From contig CALUNA010000009.1 in assembly GCA_944321895.1 (NCBI GenBank), positions 46,263 through 110,262 on the forward strand: DNA of 64,000 nt, given 5' to 3'. The DNA is from an uncultured Bacteroidales bacterium. GTDB taxonomy: Bacteria > Bacteroidota > Bacteroidia > Bacteroidales > Paludibacteraceae. The notes below the pieces were generated by a model that worked only from the letters and a program-made list of their open reading frames with translations, ran no database searches and had not been told where the DNA came from. Below, in pieces: positions 18,737 through 28,482 of the stretch. How positions within the stretch are numbered: position 1 is the first letter of the stretch; every line of letters starts with the position of its first letter. The position numbers and the translations under genes are program-made.

Positions 18737-19228
18737 ATGAACATACTTGACATAATCATCCTCATTCCCATTGCATACGGCCTTGTGCGCGGCCTGATAA
18801 AAGGATTTGTGCACGAACTGACTTCGCTGGTTGCCATTGCCGCCGGTGTCATCGGTGCCAAAATCTGGGCACCTGCATTGGCCGTACAACTCACCACATG
18901 GTTCAACATGCAATCCAATGTAGCCCAGCCCGTAAGTTACCTGCTCCTGTTCATAGCCATTGCCCTGTGTCTGCATCTGGTGGGCAAACTGTTCGAAAAA
19001 ATACTGAAGACCATCAGCCTCGGCGGCGTAAACAAACTGCTCGGAGCTCTGTTCGGATGCCTGAAATTCGCACTTGTCGTCAGCATCCTGCTGAATGGAT
19101 TTGCCTTTATTGATGCGCAATTCCATCTGCTTAAGCCAAAGACCAAGGACACTTCGGTGCTTTACCGTCCAGTCCAGAAACTGGCTGGCGTGGCATGGGA
19201 TACGGTGCAAGAACACAGCGCAAAATAA
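18737..19228 (+). CDS. cvpA: CvpA-family inner-membrane protein
   Basis: The 163-residue protein has four predicted membrane segments: IIILIPIAYGLVRG near the start, LTSLVAIAAGVIGAKIW, YLLLFIAIALCLHLV, and LLGALFGCLKFALVVSILL. The YGLVRGLIKGF stretch after the first helix is the family hallmark. CvpA proteins are linked to colicin V production and envelope homeostasis; the exact activity is unknown. It stands alone after a terminator, and a 42-bp tandem repeat follows 94 bp downstream. Confidence 0.88.
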   Translation: MNILDIIILIPIAYGLVRGLIKGFVHELTSLVAIAAGVIGAKIWAPALAVQLTTWFNMQSNVAQPVSYLLLFIAIALCLHLVGKLFEKILKTISLGGVNKLLGALFGCLKFALVVSILLNGFAFIDAQFHLLKPKTKDTSVLYRPVQKLAGVAWDTVQEHSAK

Positions 19229-19321
19229 CAAGGGCTACCTCACAACCTCGACCAACAACAAACGGTACGTATTTCAAACCGGCTATCTACCGGCAAATAC
19301 ACCTCAAACACCCAAATACTT

Positions 19322-19597
19322 ATTGCGCGGACGCAAGCATACATTATTCATAAATGAAATCATATTGCGCGGACGCAAGCATACATTATTCATGAATGAA
19401 ATAGTGTTGCGCGGACGCAAGCATACATTATTCATAAATGAAATCGTGTTGCGCGGACGCAAGCATACATTATTCATAAATGAAATCATGTTGCGCGGAC
19501 GCAAACATACATTATTCATGAATGAAATCGTATCGCGCGGACGCAAGCATATATTATTCATGAATGAAATCGTGTTGCGCGGATGCAAGCATAAACT
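19322..19597. repeat. 42-bp tandem repeat, about 6.6 copies
   Basis: Units start at 19322, 19364, 19406, 19448, 19490, 19532 and 19574 (the last partial). Each holds two short inverted repeats: TTGCG-CGGA-CGCAA and TTCAT-(AA or GA overlap)-ATGAA, joined by GCATACATTA. Copies differ at a few sites only (for example ATAAATG versus ATGAATG). Since 42 is a multiple of three, open frames run through on both strands (a 14-residue repeat). No start signal or homology supports coding. It fills most of the 463-bp gap between cvpA and the convergent T9SS gene; 19229-19321 shows nothing else. Confidence 0.92.
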
Positions 19598-19635
19598 TGC
19601 AGACAAGGGAATAAAGTTCCATCCAACAAAAAACA

Positions 19636-19673
19636 AAGTGCGGGAGACATGTCATACATTTCTCCCGCACTTT
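19636..19673. terminator. Hairpin terminator between the tandem repeat and the T9SS gene
   Basis: AAAGTGCGGGAGA (19636-19648) pairs perfectly with TCTCCCGCACTTT (19661-19673). It lies just past the stop of the minus-strand surface protein, and an A-rich run on its left gives a T-rich tail on the minus strand. Confidence 0.75.
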
Positions 19674-19691
19674 GCATGCTGGTTCATCTGC

Positions 19692-22600
19692 CTACCGGCA
19701 AATGATACGCTGCACGGCTATGCTTCTATCCGTGCGGACATAAAGCTGATAAATTCCACGCGGAAGTGAACCTATATGCAAGGTAGCTTCTTGTACACCT
19801 GGCTGCTCAGCCATGACCAGACGTCCGCTGACATCGTACAAACGGATATCCTGCAACGGTTCATCAATGCGCAAGTACAACACATCTGTTGCCGGATTCG
19901 GGAACACTTGCACAGACACATCCGCAGTTGTCATACCAAGTCCTGTCGGCTTTTCGGAAATAGTGACATACAACCGTATACCATCGGCTGCCTCGTAATT
20001 TTCATTTCCTTCCTGCAAGGCCATAATATTGGTTTTACCGCTTTTCAGGACAATCAACTTATTATCATCCAATGCAAGTAAGGTCGTATCGCCGACCTGA
20101 TAGGAAACCGGCAACCCCGAAGAAGCTTCGGCCAACAGCTCTATGGTATCGCCGACAATGACTTCAAAAATTTCCTGTTCCCACACAAGCGTCTGCGTTG
20201 CCTTGTGCACCGTGAGTGACACCATTAACACGATATTTTCTTTATCCGCGTCATCCGGCACAAAATTCACCTTATAACGGTGTTGTCCCGCATCCGGCCT
20301 AAATGAAGGATTTGCCCACTGGAATGTACCCGGAATAGTGGCTGCCCCGCCGGTCAAAACCGACTTCGACAAAGCCTGGCCATAAGTAATGTCGGAAGCT
20401 ACAGGCACTGCAGTGATTGCGACATCGAGCGGCAACACTGAAAAACTCAACGTAACCGGCTCCGCCGACAAGTAATTTTCATTGCCGTCCTGTGAAGCCG
20501 TAATGCTGCCGTTACCGGCAAACAGGGTTACCAGCGTATCGTTGGTTATGGAAATACAAACCGATTCCGTTACATAACTTACGGGCAACCCGCTCGAAGC
20601 AAGCGCCGTCAACACAACCGTGTCGCCGGCATTCATCAACATCAGGTCCTGCTCCCACTCTATCGTTTGTGCCGCTCTGGCCACATTCACCTGGACGGAA
20701 TCGGTCAGCGTTTCATAAAGTTCCGGTTTTTCAGGTGTAAACACAACGGAAAACCATTGCCCTGCTCCTGCATTGGGAACCAAAGAGCCGTCATTCCAGG
20801 CAAATGTTCCGGGCACCGATGCTTCTCCACCAACCAGTTCCGACTCGGACAACGTTTGGCCGTAGGTCAGGTCTTTGGCTGCCGGCAAAGAATTTATGGT
20901 AGGAACAATACGGCTCACCGACACGGTTTTGGTCATGGATTGTGCCGCCTCGAAATAATCGTTTCCTGCTTGCGATGCCGTTATCTCCGCCTCGCCGGCA
21001 CCCGCAAAAGCCAGCCTGTTGCCATCCAGAATCACGGCGACAGCCGGATTACTGGACGTATAAGTTATATCCAGTCCTGCGCTTGACGTAGCCGTCAAAG
21101 CTATAGTGTCCTGTATGCTCGCATCCGCCAGGCTCTGTTCCCATTGAATGGCCTGCGTCTGCTTGCGCACATTAAGCCTAACCGGCACACGCACTGTCTG
21201 CGATGCACAAGTGAGCACAATCGTGTCTGAAATTTCACCCATGTCATACGACTGGTATGATATGCCTATGGCATGGCTGCCAAAATCGCCACAACCATCA
21301 CCGAAAAACTCATCGCCGGACAATTTAAAATCCTGATTCGTATGCGAAACCATAATCATGTCCGGCAGGTTGGAATAGTTCACGGTCAATGTTTCGCTGT
21401 AAACCGAACCTATCCCGATTTCCGAGTTGATGGCGATTTTATCCGTTTCCAGATATGTGGCCTGCGTTACCAAAATATCGCTGATTGTCTTGGTCAGCGT
21501 ACCGGAAACAGTAAATGTAAGTGAAACGGCCTTATGGCTCACGGCAATTCCTGTAAAAGGAACCGTTTTGCCCGAAAACGCATTCGCAAGGCTATACAAA
21601 CTTCCTTCATATAGAATCGTGTTGGTTGTCCCATCTGCCAGATTCTCCGCAACCGTCAATGTGCCGGTAGCACTTCCCGGCAAATACAAGTTGAATGAGA
21701 GCAGTGCTCCCGGACGCGGCAAATCAAAGATTTTTGAGCCAGCGGAACCCAGATTACAAGATGAAGCATCTGCCAATGCTATTTCATCGCAGCCTGCACT
21801 CACCTCGCGCACACGCACGGCCTTGGTCATGCTGGCTGGTGCATACGTGCCGTTTCCGGCCTGTGTAGCCGTCACTGTGGCGGTTCCCGCTCCAACAATG
21901 GTCAGCATATTGCCCGACACCCTCACAACATTATCATCCGAACTGCTGTATGTTACCGCCAGCCCACTCGAAGCCATTGCGTTCAACGCAAGGGGAGCAT
22001 CTCCTAATTTCAAGAGAAGCAGATTCTGTTCCCAAGTGATTGTCTGCACCTCCAGCGTGGTCACAGTGATTTCTTTCGTATCCGTTACAGCCTCCCACTG
22101 TTCGTTTCCGGCTTGTGTTGCCGTAATGTTAGCCTTTCCCGCCGATTTTGCCACGAGCTTGCCATCTTCCACAGCTACGACAGCCACATTGTCAGAGGCC
22201 AGTGTGACCTCCAGACCTGACGTTGCGGTGGCGACATTTTCCATGGTTGTTCCCAAGGCAACTATATCCAGATTTTCTTTCCATACAATCTGTTGCTGCT
22301 TTTTTACGGCTGTTCCCTGTACCTGTACTTCAGCCTGCTGCGTGCCGTTTCCTATGGTTATCGTAGCCTGTTGTGTGCCTTCCTGAACCGGTTTGTAGGT
22401 CATTGTCACCGTTGTCGTACCATACTTGCCTTCGCCCGATCCGGTTATCGTGGTTATGTCGGGGGTGAACAGGGAGTTGTTGTTGCTGCTTACGGTCAGT
22501 GGAGCCACATTGCTGTACGAAATCGAGAATGAGGCTGTCGTAGCTGTTCCCAGCTCTGTTTCGGGCATAGTCAAAACTGCCGGTTCTGCTTCCACATAGG

Positions 22601-22991
22601 AGGCCATGGTGACCTTGACGTTTTGCATGTATTTTTTCCCGGTCGCACCTGTTTCCGTATACAACTTGATTTTTGTTGCGTTTCTGTTCAGTTCAAAGGG
22701 TCCGAAACTGTAGTATGTATCTTTTGCCGCAAATGAAACGCTTGTCAGCTTGCTCCATACTCCGTCTACATACTGGTCGACATGCAAATCGCCTCCCCAA
22801 AAGCCAAATATGGAAACACATTTGGCATCAAATGTCAATGTTCCGGCAGGACGCCCATCCAGTTCATATTCCACACTGCTTATTGTAGAAAAATTTTGTT
22901 CGGCAGCAGCATCCAAAACATACACTTGTGCTGTTATGCCCTGAACAACGGCAAGTGCCAGGGCTATCAATCCGAATAGTTTCCTTTTCAT
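19692..22991 (-). CDS. Large secreted Ig-like/MBG-repeat protein with T9SS sorting tail
   Basis: The 1099-residue protein starts with a signal peptide (MKRKLFGLIALALAVVQGITA). It continues with a CBM/discoidin-like N-terminal region and a series of bacterial Ig-like units built on the pattern QTIxWEQxL...SSGLPVSY...ITASQxGNxNYxAA. Between them lie MBG-type segments with ATxIPGTFxW. The C-terminal 75 residues (VQVFPNPATDVLYLRI, LYDVSGRLV, LPRGIYQLYV) are a type A Por-secretion tail, directing export by the type IX system and anchoring at the surface. It is probably an adhesin or structural surface protein. The ATG at 22991 is chosen for the signal peptide; upstream codons are in the leader. 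Confidence 0.85.
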   Translation of the reverse strand: MKRKLFGLIALALAVVQGITAQVYVLDAAAEQNFSTISSVEYELDGRPAGTLTFDAKCVSIFGFWGGDLHVDQYVDGVWSKLTSVSFAAKDTYYSFGPFELNRNATKIKLYTETGATGKKYMQNVKVTMASYVEAEPAVLTMPETELGTATTASFSISYSNVAPLTVSSNNNSLFTPDITTITGSGEGKYGTTTVTMTYKPVQEGTQQATITIGNGTQQAEVQVQGTAVKKQQQIVWKENLDIVALGTTMENVATATSGLEVTLASDNVAVVAVEDGKLVAKSAGKANITATQAGNEQWEAVTDTKEITVTTLEVQTITWEQNLLLLKLGDAPLALNAMASSGLAVTYSSSDDNVVRVSGNMLTIVGAGTATVTATQAGNGTYAPASMTKAVRVREVSAGCDEIALADASSCNLGSAGSKIFDLPRPGALLSFNLYLPGSATGTLTVAENLADGTTNTILYEGSLYSLANAFSGKTVPFTGIAVSHKAVSLTFTVSGTLTKTISDILVTQATYLETDKIAINSEIGIGSVYSETLTVNYSNLPDMIMVSHTNQDFKLSGDEFFGDGCGDFGSHAIGISYQSYDMGEISDTIVLTCASQTVRVPVRLNVRKQTQAIQWEQSLADASIQDTIALTATSSAGLDITYTSSNPAVAVILDGNRLAFAGAGEAEITASQAGNDYFEAAQSMTKTVSVSRIVPTINSLPAAKDLTYGQTLSESELVGGEASVPGTFAWNDGSLVPNAGAGQWFSVVFTPEKPELYETLTDSVQVNVARAAQTIEWEQDLMLMNAGDTVVLTALASSGLPVSYVTESVCISITNDTLVTLFAGNGSITASQDGNENYLSAEPVTLSFSVLPLDVAITAVPVASDITYGQALSKSVLTGGAATIPGTFQWANPSFRPDAGQHRYKVNFVPDDADKENIVLMVSLTVHKATQTLVWEQEIFEVIVGDTIELLAEASSGLPVSYQVGDTTLLALDDNKLIVLKSGKTNIMALQEGNENYEAADGIRLYVTISEKPTGLGMTTADVSVQVFPNPATDVLYLRIDEPLQDIRLYDVSGRLVMAEQPGVQEATLHIGSLPRGIYQLYVRTDRSIAVQRIICR

Positions 22992-23091
22992 GTTTTTTGT
23001 CCGATTGTCGGTAGCGCCGCTCCCTGAATCTGAAAAAGGGAGGTGCTGTTGTCTATACATTATTTAATGCCTGTTTTATTTTTTTGCGCGG

Positions 23092-23123
23092 CAAAGTTAC
23101 TGTTTCCTATTCAACCGCACAAT
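23092..23123 (-). promoter_or_regulatory. Promoter of the T9SS surface protein gene
   Basis: The minus strand carries ATTG (23123-23120), 20 bp, then TAACTTTG (23099-23092). This gives a leader of about 100 nt before the ATG at 22991. Confidence 0.6.
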
Positions 23124-23165
23124 AGCCTTTTATTCGGAAAAAATGTTCTGTTTTTAAGAATTACA

Positions 23166-23196
23166 TTGGTCAATCGGAATATATCATGTAATTTTG
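23166..23196 (+). promoter_or_regulatory. Promoter of the AraC-family gene
   Basis: TTG (23166-23168), exactly 20 bp, then TAATTTTG (23189-23196), 29 bp before the ATG. It faces away from the T9SS gene promoter 43 bp to its left. Confidence 0.65.
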
Positions 23197-23225
23197 CCCG
23201 CTCGGAATAATAAGGGGAACATATT

Positions 23226-24071
23226 ATGAATCAGAAAATTCCACTGCTGGATATTCCTGTGGACATTATTGCCGGTGATGATGTCACGGGTCAATTATTA
23301 AATGACTACGGACGCTTTCCATGCCGCATAAAGGCATGTATTTTTGCCTTGTGCATACAAGGGGAAATTACGACCAAGATAGATCTGGAGACACACCGCA
23401 TCAAGGCTGGTGATTTTATCAGCATGCTGCCGGACAGTTTTCTGCAGATACAGCATGTATCTCATGACACTCTCATTTATTTTGCCGGCTTTTCCTATGC
23501 ATTTTATCAGAGCACGGTTTCCCATAAATTAAGTACGGAATTTATACACAGGCTCAAGGAGAGTCCGGTTTTTGAGCTTCCGGAAGACCTGACGGAATTT
23601 TACAGGAATGCATTCAAGACACTGCTCAGCGCCTGCATGCTGTCAAGCATCAGCCTGAATGCCGACATAAAGCATACCATTTTGTCGCTGTTTTTCCAGT
23701 CGGTTGCCAACCTGTACCAACAGAATTACAACAACCGGACGGAGATACGGAATCGCGAAGAGGAAATTTACAAGGATTTTGTCCGGCTGGTTTTCATGCA
23801 CTACACACAGCAGCACAATGTTTCCTTCTATGCAGACAAGCTGAGTATCACGTTGCCGCATCTGAGCACGACCATCAAAAAGGCCGCCAGCAAAACAGCA
23901 ACCCAAATCATAAACGATGCCATTCTGACCGATGCAAAAGCCCAGCTGAAATCAACCAGCAAGCAAATCAAGGAAATAGCCTTTTCACTGGGGTTCAACA
24001 ATGTGTCGTTTTTCAACAAATACTTCCGGAAACACATGGGCATGACTCCGAAACAATATCGCGAAAAATAA
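23226..24071 (+). CDS. AraC-family transcriptional regulator
   Basis: The 281-residue protein has an N-terminal cupin-like sensor half and a C-terminal pair of helix-turn-helix motifs. The second is IKEIAFSLGFNNVSFFNKYF, ending in HMGMTPKQYREK, the classic AraC signature. The first HTH is LSITLPHLSTTIKKAASKTA. It probably senses a small ligand. It is divergent from the large T9SS surface protein, with back-to-back promoters, so that gene is a likely target; this is inference from position only. Confidence 0.9.
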   Translation: MNQKIPLLDIPVDIIAGDDVTGQLLNDYGRFPCRIKACIFALCIQGEITTKIDLETHRIKAGDFISMLPDSFLQIQHVSHDTLIYFAGFSYAFYQSTVSHKLSTEFIHRLKESPVFELPEDLTEFYRNAFKTLLSACMLSSISLNADIKHTILSLFFQSVANLYQQNYNNRTEIRNREEEIYKDFVRLVFMHYTQQHNVSFYADKLSITLPHLSTTIKKAASKTATQIINDAILTDAKAQLKSTSKQIKEIAFSLGFNNVSFFNKYFRKHMGMTPKQYREK

Positions 24072-24080
24072 ACGACAAGC

Positions 24081-25310
24081 TTATTTTGCAAGCCACAGGG
24101 CCGGATTTTCTATGCTTTTGTCTTTCCATACCTGGAAATAGAGTTCCGTTTTGTTGTCATTCTCGCTATCGCAATAGATGCGTCCGATGGCTTGTTTGGC
24201 AGAAACCTTGTCGCCTTCCTTTACATAAATCTCAGTCAGGTTGGCATAAACGGTACGATAGTTTCCATGTTTGACAATTACCGCATTGTTGCTTCCCGGC
24301 ACGGCAAAACGCTGTGTAACTTCGCCTTCGTACACGGCACGTGCCGTTGAGCCGGCTTTGGTCTGTATGTATATTCCTTTGTTGTTAATGGTCACATGTT
24401 CCAGGACCGGATGCGGCTGCACGCCGAAACGCCCGCTGATGAAACCGGTTTCCGTTGGCCAGGGCAAACGTCCCTTGTTGCGTTCAAAGCCTCCGGCAAG
24501 CAGTTCCTCTTCCTTGGTCATGGCACTCTCGGCCGAAGACGGTTTCTGTGTGCCTGATGCCGATGTTTTCTTTTTGGCAGCTTCGGCCTTGCGTATTTCT
24601 TCGGCAATCAGTTTTTCAATGCGGCTGTTCAATTCATCGGCTTTTTTCTGTTGTTTTTTCTGTTGCGCGAGCAAATCCTTTTCCTTCTTTTTCAGTTCGT
24701 TCAGCATGAGTTTCTCGCGGCGTTCATCGCGTGCAAGCTTTTCGTGTTCACGCTCTTTCAGTTGCAGCACCTCCTGTTTGTTCTGCCGGTTCTGTAGCAG
24801 GGCGTCGTTTTTTTGGGCAATCTGCTCCTGCACGGCTTCTATTTGCCTCACCTGTTCCTTGCGATATTCCGTAAATTCACGCAAATAACGTATCCGCCGA
24901 TACATTTGGTTGAACGAGTCGGCCGACAAGACAAAAAGAAGTTCCGCATAGCTGTTGCGTGAATAATAGGTTTCCTGTATCAGGCGGGCATAATCGGCGC
25001 GCAATGTCTGCAACTGTGCTTCCAGGTCGGCTTTCTGCACATTCAGCTCCGCCATTTCCGTGTCCAATGCCGTTATTTCCGTGCCAATGTCATTAATCAG
25101 GCGCTTCCGTTCCGAAATGCTGCGATTCAGGATATTCAACTTGTTCAACGACACTTTTTCGTTCTTTTTGGTCTCGTTGAGCAACTTGCCGGTTGTTTCC
25201 AGTTGCTGCAAAGTAGCCTTGCGCTGCTTTTCCAGTTCCTTGACCGTTTGGGCGGGCAACATGCCCAAACCTAACGACATAATGATACAGACAAAAAAGA
25301 TATGTTTCAT
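24081..25310 (-). CDS. EnvC-like murein hydrolase activator (M23 domain)
   Basis: The 409-residue protein has a signal peptide, a long coiled coil (about residues 20-250, rich in Glu, Lys and Gln) and a C-terminal LytM/M23 domain from about 290 (RFGVQPHPVLEHVTINNKGI). In that domain the first zinc His of the usual HxxxD is replaced (RFGVQPHPVLEHV), and VIVKHGNYRTVYANL lacks the HxH pair. The domain therefore looks catalytically inactive, as in EnvC, which activates amidases at the division septum. It is the last gene of the pdxJ-to-envC operon. Confidence 0.88.
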   Translation of the reverse strand: MKHIFFVCIIMSLGLGMLPAQTVKELEKQRKATLQQLETTGKLLNETKKNEKVSLNKLNILNRSISERKRLINDIGTEITALDTEMAELNVQKADLEAQLQTLRADYARLIQETYYSRNSYAELLFVLSADSFNQMYRRIRYLREFTEYRKEQVRQIEAVQEQIAQKNDALLQNRQNKQEVLQLKEREHEKLARDERREKLMLNELKKKEKDLLAQQKKQQKKADELNSRIEKLIAEEIRKAEAAKKKTSASGTQKPSSAESAMTKEEELLAGGFERNKGRLPWPTETGFISGRFGVQPHPVLEHVTINNKGIYIQTKAGSTARAVYEGEVTQRFAVPGSNNAVIVKHGNYRTVYANLTEIYVKEGDKVSAKQAIGRIYCDSENDNKTELYFQVWKDKSIENPALWLAK

Positions 25311-25316
25311 TCCTTA

Positions 25317-26126
25317 CTATTTTCTCAATAAATCGAACAGTCCGATTTGTTCATAACGCCCTACATTGGCCGGGACGATATGCACTTGTTCCTGAAACGA
25401 CAGGCGCAACAATGAAATACGGCACGACATCTGCTGTCCATCCGGCATTGTGAACGCGAAATCAAACACGTGTGGAAAGACAATACCGTCTGCCGGACGC
25501 ATATCGTCATAGCGCACATGCATGCCGACCGTTGTTCCGGAAACCGCAAGTTGTGCTTCCTTGATCCGGAAAGTCTGTGCATCAATATGGTATGTATAGT
25601 GCAACATTCCGTATTCCGGGTCATCAAACGAAAGCACATAGTGCGTATCCGTTTTCTGCAGAGCCATACGGCGAGGTTCCAGCAAAGTTGCATCGCAAAC
25701 CGTAAACATGCGGTTGGAAACCATGTCCTGCAGCGTTTTCCGTTGCCTCAGATCCATTCCTTGCAGGCGGAGCGGCAGAACCGCATAACGACGGTTCATT
25801 TTGTCAACCAGCAGGACGGAATCTTTTCTGAGTTCGGCACGGAAAAGCTCTATGCCGAACAGCGGTTGCACGGACAGGACAGCCAACGAATCGGCCAGCA
25901 CACTTATGCTGCCGCCAAATGTCATTTTGCGCTCCTGATAAACCAGAGTAACACTGATTTTTCCGGCCTGTGCATGCTCAAATCGGGGTTCATTTTTCCG
26001 GACAGCCTCCAACAGTTCCGTAACAGACATGTCCTTGCCTGCTCCTTTCCGTTCCGCAGCCCGTCTCGATTTGCAACCGCCAAACAAGACGAGCATCATG
26101 CACACTATGTATATGCCGCGTTTCAT
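25317..26126 (-). CDS. DUF4292 lipoprotein
   Basis: The 269-residue protein has a lipobox near the start (LVLFGGCKS, lipidated Cys about residue 18). The remainder matches the DUF4292 pattern: a beta-rich body with MTFGGSISVLADSLAVLSVQ and PLFGIELFRAELRKDSVLLV, reminiscent of LolA/LolB lipoprotein carriers. An outer-membrane lipid or lipoprotein transfer role is therefore conceivable. Its ATG overlaps the stop of the TPR gene (ATGA), and envC follows after 6 bp, so the three are co-translated. Confidence 0.85.
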   Translation of the reverse strand: MKRGIYIVCMMLVLFGGCKSRRAAERKGAGKDMSVTELLEAVRKNEPRFEHAQAGKISVTLVYQERKMTFGGSISVLADSLAVLSVQPLFGIELFRAELRKDSVLLVDKMNRRYAVLPLRLQGMDLRQRKTLQDMVSNRMFTVCDATLLEPRRMALQKTDTHYVLSFDDPEYGMLHYTYHIDAQTFRIKEAQLAVSGTTVGMHVRYDDMRPADGIVFPHVFDFAFTMPDGQQMSCRISLLRLSFQEQVHIVPANVGRYEQIGLFDLLRK

Positions 26127-27904
26127 TCCGTTTCCTGCAATTTTTGCCTTACCGCTTCGTTCTCGGAACCAAGTTCAAGGGCTTTCTGCAAAGCTTCCCG
26201 CCCTTTCTGTTCGTCGCCTGTTGCCAGCAGAATGAATCCGTAGTGTTCCCATATTTCCGGATCGTTTTTTTCCTCTTCCTGCTTCAGGTTGTCCACGGCA
26301 CGTTCTATGTAAAATTTGGCCAGCGAATAATCACCCTGGCGATAAAATATCCAGGCATACGTATCCAGATATACAGGGTTCTGCGGTTCGGCTTCCACCG
26401 TTTTTGCACTCATGCGTTCCGCACGTTTCAAGTCCTGGTTCTCCACTGCCAGATAATAGGCATAGTTATTCAGCAGCAACAAATTGCCGGGGGCAATTTC
26501 CATGGCTTTCTCATAATACTCAAAAGCTTCCTTTTTCTGCTTTTTCTTATAATACAGGTCACCCAATTGCACATAAAAGTCTGCTCTGTCGGCCGATTCT
26601 TCCGGCAGATATTCCAGACCGGTCAGACACATTTGCAAGGCTTCATCCGCTTCACCTATTTCATAGCAGACCACGGAGCGCATTAAATACCATTGGGGAG
26701 AATCGGGACATTCGGCAAGAGCATCTTTCAGTATGTCTGCAACTTCCCGGTAATCGGAACGTGCAAACGCGTTGACCACAAGCCGCTGCCATGTATCCTT
26801 GTTCTTGGGGTTTATGTCAAGCATTGTACGCAAGGCATCTTCCGCTTCGCTTTCACGGCCTTTCCGTTCCAGATACATTGCATAAAAACTGTACACCTGC
26901 TCTTCCAGCGGATACAGCTCTACCATGGTATGCAGCAAGGTGTCGATTTCCGCTGTATGTTCTTCGCTGTCTATCAACTTGTCGACATACTGTACCAAAA
27001 TTCCAAGTTTGGTTTCCAAATCAAGTTGTTTGTTTTCCAAAGCTGTCATTATGGCATTCAGGGCCTGGTCCGGCTGGTTCTGCTGCTGGTAATATTCCGA
27101 CAAGGCCAGATAGACGAACGGATTTTCCGGGTTTTCCGCCAGCACTTTCCGATAAATCGCATAGGCCTGGTCCGGCTGGTTCTGCTGCATGTATATATTT
27201 CCCCGAAAAACCTGGTAGCGGTCATCGTTGGGGAACTCCGCTATCAGCTTGTCTATTTCCGCAATTCCTTTCGCAGGCTTGTCCATGGCCATGTACAACT
27301 GGTATTTTTCCATAGAAATATATTCGGAAACACCGACTTGTTTTTCCATTCGGTCCAATGTGGCAATTGCAGCCTTATACTGTTCATCCGCCTTGTACAT
27401 GACCGCCAATACATCCAAGGCATCTTCGTTGTCCGGATGGGCATGCAACTCATCTTTCACGAGGGCTATGGCCTTCTGAAAGCGGTTTTTTCTGGAAAGC
27501 GCCTCAACATAATGCCGCCTGTATACCCAATTGTCCGGGTCGGAGCTGATTGCCTGGTCATAATATTCCATGGCGTCATCAAGCCCCATGGCATCATAAA
27601 GCAAGGCCAGCATGGCATTCGCCGCGGCATTTTCCGGCTGTAAAGCCACGCAAAACTGCAACAGCAACAACGCCCTGTCATATTCTTCATTGTTGATGGC
27701 GGTAACTGCCGCATAATAGTAATACTCAAATGCAACACGGTTCGAAGCAACCGTTTCTGAAACCGGCTGTTGCCTGCCAGACGCCTTGAGCGGACACATG
27801 CACGGGAACAACAGACATACGCACAGAAATACGATGCATGCCGGCTTATGGAAAAGTGCGGAATGCAAAATCCAGGACAGAGTGAAACGATGCTGCGACA
27901 ACAT
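26123..27904 (-). CDS. TPR-repeat protein
   Basis: The 593-residue protein has an N-terminal hydrophobic segment (ACIVFLCVCLLFPCMCPL, about residues 22-39) that should export or anchor it. Tandem tetratricopeptide repeats from about residue 60 to the end include YDRALLLLQFCVALQPENAA, DAMEYYDQAISSDPDNWVY, and KKEAFEYYEKAMEIAPGNLL. TPR arrays bind partner proteins. Position next to DUF4292 and EnvC genes suggests an envelope assembly role; partners are unknown. Its stop overlaps the following gene's start. Confidence 0.88.
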   Translation of the reverse strand: MLSQHRFTLSWILHSALFHKPACIVFLCVCLLFPCMCPLKASGRQQPVSETVASNRVAFEYYYYAAVTAINNEEYDRALLLLQFCVALQPENAAANAMLALLYDAMGLDDAMEYYDQAISSDPDNWVYRRHYVEALSRKNRFQKAIALVKDELHAHPDNEDALDVLAVMYKADEQYKAAIATLDRMEKQVGVSEYISMEKYQLYMAMDKPAKGIAEIDKLIAEFPNDDRYQVFRGNIYMQQNQPDQAYAIYRKVLAENPENPFVYLALSEYYQQQNQPDQALNAIMTALENKQLDLETKLGILVQYVDKLIDSEEHTAEIDTLLHTMVELYPLEEQVYSFYAMYLERKGRESEAEDALRTMLDINPKNKDTWQRLVVNAFARSDYREVADILKDALAECPDSPQWYLMRSVVCYEIGEADEALQMCLTGLEYLPEESADRADFYVQLGDLYYKKKQKKEAFEYYEKAMEIAPGNLLLLNNYAYYLAVENQDLKRAERMSAKTVEAEPQNPVYLDTYAWIFYRQGDYSLAKFYIERAVDNLKQEEEKNDPEIWEHYGFILLATGDEQKGREALQKALELGSENEAVRQKLQETE

Positions 27905-27927
27905 GGTTTGATACGAAAGATAGTCTT

Positions 27928-28464
27928 TTAAATAATTGCCGCATCTGCAACTTCCGCCGCAACAGCTTCGCCTTTCAGTAAACTGATAATTGCCAGCGCA
28001 AAATCAAATGCGACTCCCGGGCCCTTGGCGGTAATGATGTTTTTGGACTCCACCAGAACACCGCCGATGAAACTGTCGCCCAGGGCCTGCTCAAAACCTG
28101 GATAGCAGGTGGCCTGTTTGCCTTCCAGGATGCCCAGCTTGCCCAAAACGGATGGAGCGGCACAAATGGCGGCCAGATATTTTCCGTCGGCATTGAATTG
28201 TTTCAGCAATGCACACAAGCCGGCATGTTCACCAAGGTTTTTCGTTCCGGGCATGCCTCCAGGCAGGACCAGCATATCCGCATCCGCAAAATCCTTTGTC
28301 GAGAACAGACAATCCGACTTGACGGTCACGCCGTGCGAGCCCGTCACATATTCACATTCGGAAATGGAAACCGTACAAATATCCACGCCTGCACGACGCA
28401 ACAAATCGACTGTTGCCAACGCTTCCGTTTCTTCAAAGCCATCGGCTAAAAACAAATATACCAT
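27928..28464 (-). CDS. DJ-1/PfpI-family protein
   Basis: A 178-residue single-domain protein. It has the nucleophile-elbow Cys in YLAAICAAPSVLGKLG (about residue 102), the upstream Glu in VYLFLADGFEETEALATVDL, and the TVKSDCLF strand. These are hallmarks of the DJ-1/YajL branch, associated with protection from carbonyl and oxidative damage. It sits inside the Ton operon, 19 bp after tonB. Confidence 0.92.
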   Translation of the reverse strand: MVYLFLADGFEETEALATVDLLRRAGVDICTVSISECEYVTGSHGVTVKSDCLFSTKDFADADMLVLPGGMPGTKNLGEHAGLCALLKQFNADGKYLAAICAAPSVLGKLGILEGKQATCYPGFEQALGDSFIGGVLVESKNIITAKGPGVAFDFALAIISLLKGEAVAAEVADAAII

Positions 28465-28482
28465 GATTCTGTTCTTTAAGGT

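Noticed and set aside
19095..19769. A 224-codon + frame and a 110-codon minus frame through the 42-bp repeats
   Set aside because: Openness follows from a 42-bp unit without stops; the + frame begins inside cvpA, and neither has a ribosome site or known domain.
20667..22532. Long + strand frames opposite the T9SS surface protein gene
   Set aside because: They are antisense shadows; the minus-strand protein has signal peptide, repeats and sorting tail.
26693..27643. A 316-codon + frame opposite the TPR gene
   Set aside because: Antisense shadow; the minus-strand TPR pattern is unmistakable.
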